13,172 bases of DNA. Origin: Verrucomicrobia bacterium UBA1200 (GTDB lineage: Bacteria; Verrucomicrobiota; Kiritimatiellia; RFP12; UBA1067). The stretch lies in the NCBI GenBank assembly GCA_002309765.1, contig DBXY01000053.1, positions 655 through 13,826 on the forward strand, read 5' to 3'. This document shows, piece after piece, positions 7,096 to 13,172 of this stretch; within the stretch, counting starts at the first letter, position 1, and every line of letters starts with the position of its first letter. A program made the position numbers and the translations under genes. Below the pieces are notes generated by a model, which saw only the letters and a program-made list of their open reading frames with translations, was not told the DNA's origin and ran no database searches.

Positions 7096-7917
7096 ATGCC
7101 CGAATTGCCAGAGGCCGAATCGATCGCTACCGCGCTTGACCGGGCGTTGCGGGGATGCTCCATAACGAAGGTCGAGGTTTTCTCGCCCAGATTGCGCACT
7201 CCGATTAAACCTTTGGAGACCGCCGGGTTGGTCGGGCTCCGCATCAACGGGGTTCGCCGCCGGGCGCGTTACGCGGTGGCGGATCTCTCCGACGGCCGGG
7301 CGCTGCTGATGCATTTCGGAATGTCCGGCGTGGTGCGGGTTGAGGGGGCGGAAGTCCCGCGCCGCAAACATGAGCACGTTTTCCTGTGGCTGTCGTCCGG
7401 TAAAATTTTCCGCTTCGAGGATCCCCGCCGGTTCGGTCTGCTTGAGGTGCAGCCGTTGGGAGAAGACGGTTGGCCGGTTTCGCTGGCCGGGATTGGGGTG
7501 GAGCCGTTGTCCGCGGCTTTTACCGCCGGACTGCTGCACGCCGCCGCCGCGCGCCGCCGCGGGCCGGCCAAGTTGTTGATTATGGACAATTCCGTGGTGT
7601 CCGGCATCGGCAACATCTACGCGGCGGAGACTCTGTTCGCCGCAGGAATCTCGCCGCTGCGTCCGGCGTCGGAGCTTACGCTGGAAGAGTGCGGCGCGAT
7701 CGTTAAGAACGCCAAGCGGATACTGCGCGCCGCGATTAAAATGGGCGGAACCACGGTGAGCGACTTTCTCAACGTTGACGGCAGCGAAGGCAAGTTTGCG
7801 CAGAAGCTGATGGTTTACGGTAAATCCGGGCAGTGTTGCCCGAAATGCGGAACGGTTTTGGTGAATGTCAAGCTGGGCGGGCGCGGCAGCGTGTTCTGCC
7901 CCAAGTGCCAACATTAG
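7096..7917 (+). CDS. mutM: Formamidopyrimidine-DNA glycosylase (Fpg/MutM), with Arg at the usual Lys57 position
   Basis: This bifunctional repair enzyme removes 8-oxoguanine and formamidopyrimidines and cuts the abasic site. The 273 residues match the family throughout. The start is MPELPEAES, where Pro2 becomes the nucleophile after Met removal and Glu3 is catalytic. Further on are FGMSG (M76), DPRRFG (109-114), the helix-two-turn-helix stretch MDNSVVSGIGNIYAAE (163-178) and K159. The C-terminal zinc finger has C248, C251, C268 and C271, with R263 in the finger turn. One departure: where E. coli has RRAKYLL (Lys57), this protein has RRARYAV (Arg58). The ATG at 7096 is fixed by the PELPE motif and lies 2 bases after the mutarotase stop; a GGGAGAG ribosome site lies inside that gene's end. 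An Nei-type specificity is less likely given the PELPE start and full-length fit to Fpg. Confidence 0.95.
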   Translation: MPELPEAESIATALDRALRGCSITKVEVFSPRLRTPIKPLETAGLVGLRINGVRRRARYAVADLSDGRALLMHFGMSGVVRVEGAEVPRRKHEHVFLWLSSGKIFRFEDPRRFGLLEVQPLGEDGWPVSLAGIGVEPLSAAFTAGLLHAAAARRRGPAKLLIMDNSVVSGIGNIYAAETLFAAGISPLRPASELTLEECGAIVKNAKRILRAAIKMGGTTVSDFLNVDGSEGKFAQKLMVYGKSGQCCPKCGTVLVNVKLGGRGSVFCPKCQH

Positions 7918-7921
7918 GAGG
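7916..7921 (+). promoter_or_regulatory. Ribosome-binding site overlapping the mutM stop codon
   Basis: AGGAGG overlaps the TAG stop of the glycosylase gene by two bases. It is only 2 bases from an in-frame GTG at 7924, too close for initiation, and 11 bases from the ATG at 7933, slightly long but workable. This supports the ATG and suggests translational coupling to mutM. Confidence 0.6.
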
Positions 7922-7932
7922 TTGTGTTTGCG

Positions 7933-8892
7933 ATGAAACACTTTGTCCCGATTTATCTTGCGGTCGCGGTGGCCGGTACCGCTGCGGTGTGGTATGCCGC
8001 GCCACTATTGGTCAGTCCCAAAAACGAGGGGGCATCCGAGCCGACCGAAGAAAAAAGCGTCTCTAAACCGCCGGCCGCGGCCGTGGCGGAGACCCCGGCG
8101 GTTACCGCGCAGCCGGAATCGGCTCAGACGGCCGCCGTAGCCCAACCCGCGCCGGTACCCGCGACCGAAAACACGGCAAAGTTTAAAAACGCCGAAGTGG
8201 CGGAGGAGGACATCCTTCCGCCCTCCATGCACGACATTTACATCGCCCGCAGCGGCGACAACCCCACCTGGGGCGTGGTGATGCGTCCCGCCGTTTATTA
8301 TAACGACGCCGGCAGCAACATGGGCACGGTTGACGGCGGCACCTTCGTCAAATTCAAGAAATTCAGCAACAGCTCCAAGGGAACGCTAGCGGCGTGCTAT
8401 TGGCTGACCGGCGCGGACACCGAAACCCTTTATCTGGTAAAAAAGGAAGAGGTGCTGCTCTTCACCGGCGACCCGCGGAAACTCGCCCGCCGGCAGATGG
8501 ACGATTTGCAGCGTTACTATTTGCTGCGCGGCAAAGCGACGCAAAAGAAAGATGATTTGCTGCGCGCGGCGGCGGAGAAGAACCCGTACTTCAAGCAGTA
8601 CCAGGAAGAGTACAAAAAGGTCAACGATTTGACTTCCCGCGCCAAGGATTTGGAAAAGAAGCGCAACGAGGCGGAGGGAATGCTGCGCGACAAATACATG
8701 GACGAGTTGCAAGTGATCAAGAACCAGCAAGCCGTGCTGTTGAAGAACTACAACGAGATCCGGCAGCAGTTCAACGATTGGAAGAAGGCCAACGTCAACG
8801 TGACCAAACTGGTTGACCAAGACCCGGAGATCGTCAAATGGCGGGCGGAGATGGAGAAGCTGATGCCCAAAATCCCCGGTCTGGTGATTTGA
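7933..8892 (+). CDS. Membrane-anchored coiled-coil protein of unknown function (319 residues)
   Basis: I do not recognise this protein. An N-terminal hydrophobic stretch (residues 4-27) follows a single Lys and looks like a membrane anchor or uncleaved signal. Residues 30-80 are a Pro/Ala/Glu-rich linker. Residues about 98-180 look beta-rich (IYIARSGDNPTWGVVMRP, then TLYLVKKEEVLLFTGD), compatible with a small SH3-like domain, though that is only a guess. Residues 185-285 are charged and helical with coiled-coil character. The C-terminus is hydrophobic (KIPGLVI). The likely layout is one N-terminal membrane anchor with the bulk in the periplasm. It lies 15 bases after mutM and 43 bases before the phosphofructokinase gene, so it is probably co-transcribed. 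Confidence 0.8.
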   Translation: MKHFVPIYLAVAVAGTAAVWYAAPLLVSPKNEGASEPTEEKSVSKPPAAAVAETPAVTAQPESAQTAAVAQPAPVPATENTAKFKNAEVAEEDILPPSMHDIYIARSGDNPTWGVVMRPAVYYNDAGSNMGTVDGGTFVKFKKFSNSSKGTLAACYWLTGADTETLYLVKKEEVLLFTGDPRKLARRQMDDLQRYYLLRGKATQKKDDLLRAAAEKNPYFKQYQEEYKKVNDLTSRAKDLEKKRNEAEGMLRDKYMDELQVIKNQQAVLLKNYNEIRQQFNDWKKANVNVTKLVDQDPEIVKWRAEMEKLMPKIPGLVI

Positions 8893-8935
8893 CCTCGATG
8901 TCATTTAATTCTGTTTTCAAGAAAGGAATGCCACT

Positions 8936-10138
8936 ATGTCACAAAAGGGAAACATGCTGATCGCCCAGAGCGGCGGTCCGTCTATGGTGATTAACCAAAG
9001 CCTGGTCGGGGCGGTGCTGGCGGCACGGAGCAATCGCAAGGTCGGTAAAATCTACGGGGCTTTGCACGGCATCCAGGGGATTTTGGACGAGGACTTCATC
9101 GATTTGCGGCAGGAAACTCGCAAAACGCTGGAATTGGTGGCCAACACCCCGTCATCGGCGTTAGGGTCGGTGCGCCGCAAACCGACGCCGGAAGACTGCC
9201 AGGCGATTTTCGCGGTGTTGAAAAAGCTCGACATCCGTTATTTCTTCTACATCGGCGGCAACGACTCCGCCGAGACCGCCTACATCATCAACGAAGAGGC
9301 GGTCAAGTCCGAATACGGCATCAGCTGCGTCCACATCCCCAAAACGATCGACAACGATCTGCGCGAGAACGACCACACCCCCGGCTACGGCAGCGCGGCG
9401 CGTTTCGTCGCCTGCGCGGTGCGCGGCGACGATTTGGACAACCGCGCTCTGGGCGGGGTAAAGATTGACGTGATCATGGGGCGCAATGCCGGCTTCCTGA
9501 CCGCGGCGGCGGCGTTGGCGCGGGTGGACGAAGACGACGGCCCGCATTTGATTTATCTGCCGGAACGCCCCTTCAGCATCGACAAGTTCGTCCGTGACGT
9601 AAAGGCCGCGATGCGAAAATACGGTCGTTGCGTGGTGGCGGTGTCCGAGGGCATTGTCGATGAGAACGGCACTCCGATCGTCGCCAAGTTCACACAAGAG
9701 ACCGATTCGCACGGCAACGTCCAGTTGAGCGGCACCGGGGCGTTGGGCGATCTGCTCGCCAAGGTGGTCAAAGAGCGGGCGAACGTCAAGCGGGTCCGCG
9801 CCGACACCTTCGGCTACCTCCAGCGCTCCTTCCCTGGCATCGCCTCCGAGACCGACGCTCTGGAGGCGAGACTGGTCGGCGTGGCGGCGGTGCAGGCCGC
9901 GGTGGAGGAGGACATCTCCCGCGGCTCGATCGTTATCAGGCGCAAACCCACCAAAAAATACGGCGTCACGTTTGAAGTGGTGCCGCTTCGCATGGTGGCG
10001 CGGGAAACCCGCAGCATGCCGAAGGAGTTCATCAACCGTTCCGGCAACAACGTTACCCAGGCGTTCATTGATTACGCCCGGCCGCTGGTCGGCGCTTTGC
10101 CGCTCGGGGCGAGGCTTGAGGGCATGAGGAAAAAGTAG
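8936..10138 (+). CDS. pfp: 6-phosphofructokinase, probably pyrophosphate-dependent
   Basis: The enzyme phosphorylates fructose-6-phosphate to fructose-1,6-bisphosphate; the PPi-using form is reversible and serves both glycolysis and gluconeogenesis. The 400-residue protein has the N-terminal QSGGPSMVINQ loop, GGNDS (107-111), PKTIDND (135-141) with catalytic D139, MGRNAG (181-186) and PER (209-211). Two positions decide the phosphoryl donor: Asp110, which in ATP enzymes is Gly (GGDGS), and Lys136 before TIDND, which in ATP enzymes is Gly. Both favour PPi over ATP. The residue before Asp110 is Asn, not the usual Asp, giving GGND; I recall this in one bacterial subgroup. AAAGGA lies 8 bases before the ATG. 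It is followed after 14 bases by a small membrane protein gene. Donor specificity is inferred from motifs only. Confidence 0.93.
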   Translation: MSQKGNMLIAQSGGPSMVINQSLVGAVLAARSNRKVGKIYGALHGIQGILDEDFIDLRQETRKTLELVANTPSSALGSVRRKPTPEDCQAIFAVLKKLDIRYFFYIGGNDSAETAYIINEEAVKSEYGISCVHIPKTIDNDLRENDHTPGYGSAARFVACAVRGDDLDNRALGGVKIDVIMGRNAGFLTAAAALARVDEDDGPHLIYLPERPFSIDKFVRDVKAAMRKYGRCVVAVSEGIVDENGTPIVAKFTQETDSHGNVQLSGTGALGDLLAKVVKERANVKRVRADTFGYLQRSFPGIASETDALEARLVGVAAVQAAVEEDISRGSIVIRRKPTKKYGVTFEVVPLRMVARETRSMPKEFINRSGNNVTQAFIDYARPLVGALPLGARLEGMRKK

Positions 10139-10152
10139 GGAAGGGGACGAAT

Positions 10153-10623
10153 ATGGCGGCAAACCCCGATACGGCGGCGGCCAAAACGGAAGACGAGGCC
10201 CTTTCCCGCACCGAACTCTTGCTGGAACAGGAGAAACTGCGCCTTGAGCGCGAGCGGCTTCTGTTGGAACAGGAGCGCCTTTCAGCCGCCCGCGATCGCT
10301 TGCAAAGCCAGTCGCAAATCAGCTACACCGCGTCCGGCAAGTTAAAGGTTACGGTTTCCACGCTGATTCTAGTGTCGATCATCAGCGCGCTCACGGGGGG
10401 TATTCTGGGCTCGTTTTCCACCTCTATGCACATTACCCGCCAACAGCGGGCGAGCCTGCAGCGGGTGATGGATTCGCTTGCGGTGTCGGAACGCCCGGAA
10501 ACCGAGGTGCTGGCGGAAGACGGCTCTACGGTGACCAACCTCGCTTCCGAGATGCCGGCGTGGCTGAAGTCCATGAAACCCCGCGAAAGCCATTCGGGCA
10601 TTTCGCTGGTGGTAATCCAGTAA
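10153..10623 (+). CDS. Small coiled-coil single-pass membrane protein of unknown function (156 residues)
   Basis: I do not recognise this protein. Residues about 16-52 form a strong coiled coil rich in Leu, Glu and Arg. It contains a 14-residue repeat: LLLEQEKL at 22-29 recurs as LLLEQERL at 36-43, exactly two heptads later. A single membrane segment follows at about 66-88 (VTVSTLILVSIISALTGGIL). The remaining 65 residues are polar, with a hydrophobic end (GISLVVIQ). The absence of a signal peptide and the Lys before the membrane segment suggest the coiled coil is cytoplasmic and the C-terminal part lies outside. A GGGG-rich ribosome site precedes the ATG by about 6 bases. It ends 10 bases before the ABC permease gene, so the two are probably co-expressed, but a link in function is only inference. 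Confidence 0.8.
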   Translation: MAANPDTAAAKTEDEALSRTELLLEQEKLRLERERLLLEQERLSAARDRLQSQSQISYTASGKLKVTVSTLILVSIISALTGGILGSFSTSMHITRQQRASLQRVMDSLAVSERPETEVLAEDGSTVTNLASEMPAWLKSMKPRESHSGISLVVIQ

Positions 10624-10633
10624 GGGGGGCGAG

Positions 10634-11866
10634 GTGCGGCGTTACATCATACGGCGGCTTTTGGAGATGCTCCCCACCACGGTGGGGGTGCTGATCCTGA
10701 CCTTTCTGCTGTTCAACGTGGTTTCCGGATCCCCGGCCGAGGTGGTGTTGGGCAAAAACGCCTCGTCGGAAGCGCTGGCCGCTTTCGATTCCCGGTTCGG
10801 TTACGACAAACCGCTGATCGCGGGGCGCTGGACGGAAATCAGGGCCATGACCGCGTTCCCGTCCGACAAACTGGAGCCGGACGGGAAAAGCGGGCGGGCG
10901 CCGTTGCCGTTGACGTATGCGTTGCCGGCCGGCACCTATCGTTTGTCGGCCGGGCAGGTGCAGCTGCATTTCGAGGACATCGAGGGAAAATCTGACGACG
11001 ACGCGCTGATTGACGGTCCGGGGCCGATTGAGTTCACGGTGCGCGAGGGCTGGAAAGCCACCAAGGTCGAGGTGGCGCGTCCCACCGGCAAAAAGATGAC
11101 CCTTGAAAAACGCAACGCCGGATGGTGGGACTCCCAATTCGTCAATTACGTTTGGGCGTTGCTGCGCGGCGACTTGGGGATGTCCTCGGAACACCAGCTG
11201 CCGGTTGCGCGGATTTTGCGCAACGGCTGCGGGCCGTCGCTGATGCTGACCGTGCCGATTCTGATCGGCGGCACCTTGGTGGCGGTGATGCTCGGCCTGT
11301 TGTGCGCGGCTTGGCGGGGCAGGGGATTTGACAAAGCGGCGTTGGTGGTCTCCACCGTTCTGATGAGCGTCAACTATGTGGTGTGGGTTTTGTCCGGACA
11401 GTTTTTCTTCGCGTTCAAGTTGCGGCTTTTCCCCATTTGGGGGTTCGAGTCGGCGGCGTATCTGGCGTTGCCGGTGCTGATCGGCATTGTCAGCGGTCTT
11501 GGCCGGGACGTGCGGTTTTTCCGCGCCGCCATTTTGGACGAGATTTACAAACCCTACGTGCGGACCGCGCAGTCCAAGGGTTTGGACGGATCGGTTATTT
11601 TGTGCCGCCATGTGCTGCGCAACAGCCTTATCCCGATCGTAACGTATGTGTCGCAGTCCATCCCGTTTCTGTTTACCGGCAGCCTGATGCTCGAAAGTTT
11701 CTTCGGCATTCCGGGTTTGGGTAATGTCAGCATCAACGCCATCCACTCCTCCGACATGGCGGTAGTGCGCGCGGTGGTGATACTTGGCGCGCTGCTGTAC
11801 CAGGTGGTTCAGCTTTTCACGGATTTGTGCTACGCTTGGCTGGATCCCCGCATCCGACTGGAATGA
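10634..11866 (+). CDS. DppB/OppB-type ABC transporter permease with a large periplasmic insertion
   Basis: This is an inner-membrane permease of the peptide/nickel importer family. After the first membrane segment (about 14-31) comes the family's FGYDKPLI (55-62), and LLRGDLGMSS at 176-185 matches the usual conserved stretch before membrane segment 2. These are normally a few residues apart; here about 105 residues separate them, giving 410 residues rather than the usual 300-340. The insert (about 63-166) has beta-rich stretches and should face the periplasm. The EAA loop that contacts the ATPase is at about 309-336 (YVRTAQSKGLDGS, then RHVLRNSLIPIVT). The C-terminus has the typical ESFFGIPGLG and LDPRIRLE. 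The start is GTG, preceded by GGGGGG 4 bases upstream. The usual partner permease (DppC) does not follow; a HEAT-like protein gene overlaps its end by 4 bases. Substrate is unknown. Confidence 0.9.
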   Translation: MRRYIIRRLLEMLPTTVGVLILTFLLFNVVSGSPAEVVLGKNASSEALAAFDSRFGYDKPLIAGRWTEIRAMTAFPSDKLEPDGKSGRAPLPLTYALPAGTYRLSAGQVQLHFEDIEGKSDDDALIDGPGPIEFTVREGWKATKVEVARPTGKKMTLEKRNAGWWDSQFVNYVWALLRGDLGMSSEHQLPVARILRNGCGPSLMLTVPILIGGTLVAVMLGLLCAAWRGRGFDKAALVVSTVLMSVNYVVWVLSGQFFFAFKLRLFPIWGFESAAYLALPVLIGIVSGLGRDVRFFRAAILDEIYKPYVRTAQSKGLDGSVILCRHVLRNSLIPIVTYVSQSIPFLFTGSLMLESFFGIPGLGNVSINAIHSSDMAVVRAVVILGALLYQVVQLFTDLCYAWLDPRIRLE

Positions 11867-12834
11867 CCGGCATGAATGGCAAACAGATTCTTTTCTTGGC
11901 CTTTCCGGTCATGTTGATTGCCGCAATTGTTGCCGCGCTTGTTTGGAATATTTACCAAAAGGATCCTATGCAGGTTTCGGTGCCGGAACCGGTTGCGGTG
12001 ACAAATGTGCGTGTCCGGGCGGTGGGACAAAAAACGGATGTCGCACCGTCTGGTATCCCGGAATCGCCCCAGTATGGCGCTGTTGCCACCGTATGCGGGC
12101 TTGACCCAGCCTCCGCAGGGCGGTATGAAACCCGAAACAACGCCCTCCGCTCTATCTCGCGGCTTCGAAACCTTGGCGCCGGCGATACGCTGGAACTGAT
12201 GACGTATGTCTGTTCCACTAACCTTTGCCTGCGCCCAGACCGCGAAGCCTCCCTTCGCAACGATGTCCTTAACTTGCTTCGGGCGCAAAACCCGCCACCA
12301 GACGGACTGGCCGAAATGCTTGCGGAAATGGTGGAAAGCGGCGCCTATCCGCCCGCCGTCACCGACTACTGCATCCAGCATTTGGGCGCGATGCTGAACG
12401 GGATATCCGACTTCGCCCTCCGTTCCCGCATCCGAGGCGTGTTTGTCGCGTCGGCGTGCCAGACCCGTCTCCCGTGCGCCGGGACGGCGCTTTACGCACT
12501 TGACGGCGACCGGCGCGCGACCGGCGACGAAAAGGCTGAACTTAAGCGGCTGACGCTCGCGCTTTGCCGTCCGTCCGCCCATCCTGCCGCCCGGGTGGCC
12601 GCCATTCAGCTCGCCGGTCAGCGCGGTTACGCCGAGGTGCTGCCCATCCTTCGCGAAATCCTCGCGGACCCAAACCGCGATGCCGTAGCCGCCATCGCCG
12701 CCGCCGGTTCGACCGGGCTTCTTGGCGTATCGGGGGACATCCCGCTCCTTGAGTCGGTGGCCGCGAAAGGCGGTCGTTTCCGTCCCGCCGCCGAAACCGC
12801 CGCAAAGCGTATCCGCGAAAGAATGCCCGATTAA
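11863..12834 (+). CDS. Membrane-anchored protein with HEAT-like helices, unknown function (323 residues)
   Basis: The first ATG overlaps the permease stop as ATGA, the classic sign of translational coupling; a second ATG at 11872 is also possible, and no clear Shine-Dalgarno precedes either. Residues about 9-30 form one membrane segment, followed by a polar linker (33-75). The rest is mostly helical. Residues about 238-320 contain two or three HEAT-like helical pairs (HPAARVAAIQLAGQRGYAEV, then AVAAIAAAGSTGLLG), as found in protein-binding scaffolds. Several Cys occur (C78, C117, C122, C170, C199, C205, C235), so disulfides are possible if it faces the periplasm. Leucine codon use differs from the neighbours: 18 of 36 are CTT, against 7 of 55 in the overlapping permease gene. 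This suggests a separate origin. No function is known to me. Confidence 0.8.
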   Translation: MTGMNGKQILFLAFPVMLIAAIVAALVWNIYQKDPMQVSVPEPVAVTNVRVRAVGQKTDVAPSGIPESPQYGAVATVCGLDPASAGRYETRNNALRSISRLRNLGAGDTLELMTYVCSTNLCLRPDREASLRNDVLNLLRAQNPPPDGLAEMLAEMVESGAYPPAVTDYCIQHLGAMLNGISDFALRSRIRGVFVASACQTRLPCAGTALYALDGDRRATGDEKAELKRLTLALCRPSAHPAARVAAIQLAGQRGYAEVLPILREILADPNRDAVAAIAAAGSTGLLGVSGDIPLLESVAAKGGRFRPAAETAAKRIRERMPD

Positions 12835-12847
12835 CTTAAAATCCGTC

Positions 12848-12876
12848 TTGAACCGGCCGAAAGAATTTGCTACACT
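12848..12876 (+). promoter_or_regulatory. Extended -10 promoter for the secreted Cys-rich protein
   Basis: TTGAAC (12848-12853), a 17-base spacer and TACACT (12871-12876) each match the consensus at 4 of 6 bases. A TGC directly before the -10 gives an extended -10 element. Transcription would start near 12883, leaving a leader of about 33 bases with GGGGA (12905-12909) as ribosome site. It marks a new transcription unit after the long co-directional run. Confidence 0.55.
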
Positions 12877-12915
12877 AACCCTGTTTTAGGAAAACTTCTT
12901 TTTTGGGGAATTGCG

Positions 12916-13172
12916 ATGAAAGCCCGCCTGACCTCCGTTATAGCCGTTCTTTTGCCGTTTCTTCCCACCCCGCTGTTCGGCGGGGCGACCACGCTGCGCA
13001 ACCCGCCGGCGGAGTGCTCCGCGCCGCAGACCGGGTGCGACTGCGAGCAGCGCGAGGTCTCCTCCGGGTGCGTCAAGGTCAGCATCGGCCTCGGGGCGAC
13101 GACGCCGTGGACCGGCTCGGTGCCGTGCGCCCTGAAGGTCTTCGCCGACGGGGACTCGCCGCTCGTCTTCAC
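12916..13172 (+). CDS. Secreted Cys-rich protein, N-terminal part only
   Basis: The frame is open from the ATG at 12916 to the right edge, giving 85 codons. Residues 1-23 are a classic signal peptide: Lys2 and Arg4, a hydrophobic core (SVIAVLLPFLPTPLF) and small residues before a probable cut near FGGA. The mature part is Cys-rich at once (C34, C41, C43, C52, C71) and then reads SIGLGATTPWTGSVPCALKV. The TTPWTGS stretch reminds me of the N-termini of large secreted RHS/YD-repeat proteins in Lentisphaerae-type genomes, but this is recollection and the repeat region would lie outside the window. GGGGA sits 6 bases before the ATG and a good promoter lies upstream, so this is a real gene rather than the opposite-strand frame that overlaps it. 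Confidence 0.75.
   Translation, partial: MKARLTSVIAVLLPFLPTPLFGGATTLRNPPAECSAPQTGCDCEQREVSSGCVKVSIGLGATTPWTGSVPCALKVFADGDSPLVF

Noticed and set aside
6859..7941. Minus-strand open frame (360 codons) opposite the mutarotase and mutM genes
   Set aside because: It spans two well-identified plus-strand genes and shows no recognisable domain.
8889..8917. TTGACC before the phosphofructokinase gene as a possible promoter
   Set aside because: The only 17-base-spaced -10 is TGTTTT (3 of 6), and the better TTTAAT is only 9 bases away, so no convincing promoter is formed.
12870..13172. Minus-strand open frame at the right edge
   Set aside because: The plus strand there has a promoter, a ribosome site and a signal peptide. 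The minus frame shows none of these.

Overview
The window is GC-rich, gene-dense bacterial DNA of chromosomal character. The mix is a short (about 650-residue) aconitase, a pyrophosphate-type phosphofructokinase with PKTIDND, an Arg/Asp-rich zinc-finger protein, and many membrane-anchored proteins of unknown function. From memory this fits the Planctomycetes-Verrucomicrobia-Lentisphaerae group, perhaps Lentisphaerota or Verrucomicrobiota. No rRNA or other phylogenetic marker is present, so this placement is tentative. I saw no tRNA or rRNA gene, no insertion sequence and no CRISPR array.

Left part (1-3657, minus strand): a long protein of unknown function with an Arg/Asp-rich disordered region, a C2H2-like zinc finger and a C-terminal helix-turn-helix-like segment runs off the left edge, apparently within its stop codon. 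Its promoter lies so close to the ATG that the mRNA may be leaderless. Upstream of it is a complete aconitate hydratase gene. A 249-base AT-rich divergent region (3658-3906) then carries outward-facing promoters for the aconitase and for the rightward genes.

Middle and right part (3907-12834, plus strand): nine genes run in the same direction with small gaps. They are a 731-residue EF-hand and membrane protein of unknown function, a hexose-6-phosphate mutarotase (YeaD type), formamidopyrimidine-DNA glycosylase, a membrane-anchored coiled-coil protein, a PPi-type phosphofructokinase, a small coiled-coil membrane protein, a DppB/OppB-type ABC permease with a large extra periplasmic insertion, and a membrane-anchored protein with HEAT-like helices. 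The mutarotase and phosphofructokinase both act on sugar phosphates. The other neighbours share no obvious pathway, so this looks like a housekeeping run with several envelope proteins of unknown role mixed in.

Right end (12835-13172): a well-formed extended -10 promoter drives a new gene encoding a secreted, Cys-rich N-terminus that continues beyond the window. The gene just before it (11863-12834) has leucine codon use unlike the permease it overlaps, so the right end may have a different history.

No clearly new multi-gene defence or mobile system is visible. The most notable items are the permease with its extra domain and no partner genes, the EF-hand/Cys/membrane protein, the zinc-finger protein with a leaderless-type promoter, and the Lys-to-Arg change at a known active-site position in the DNA glycosylase.
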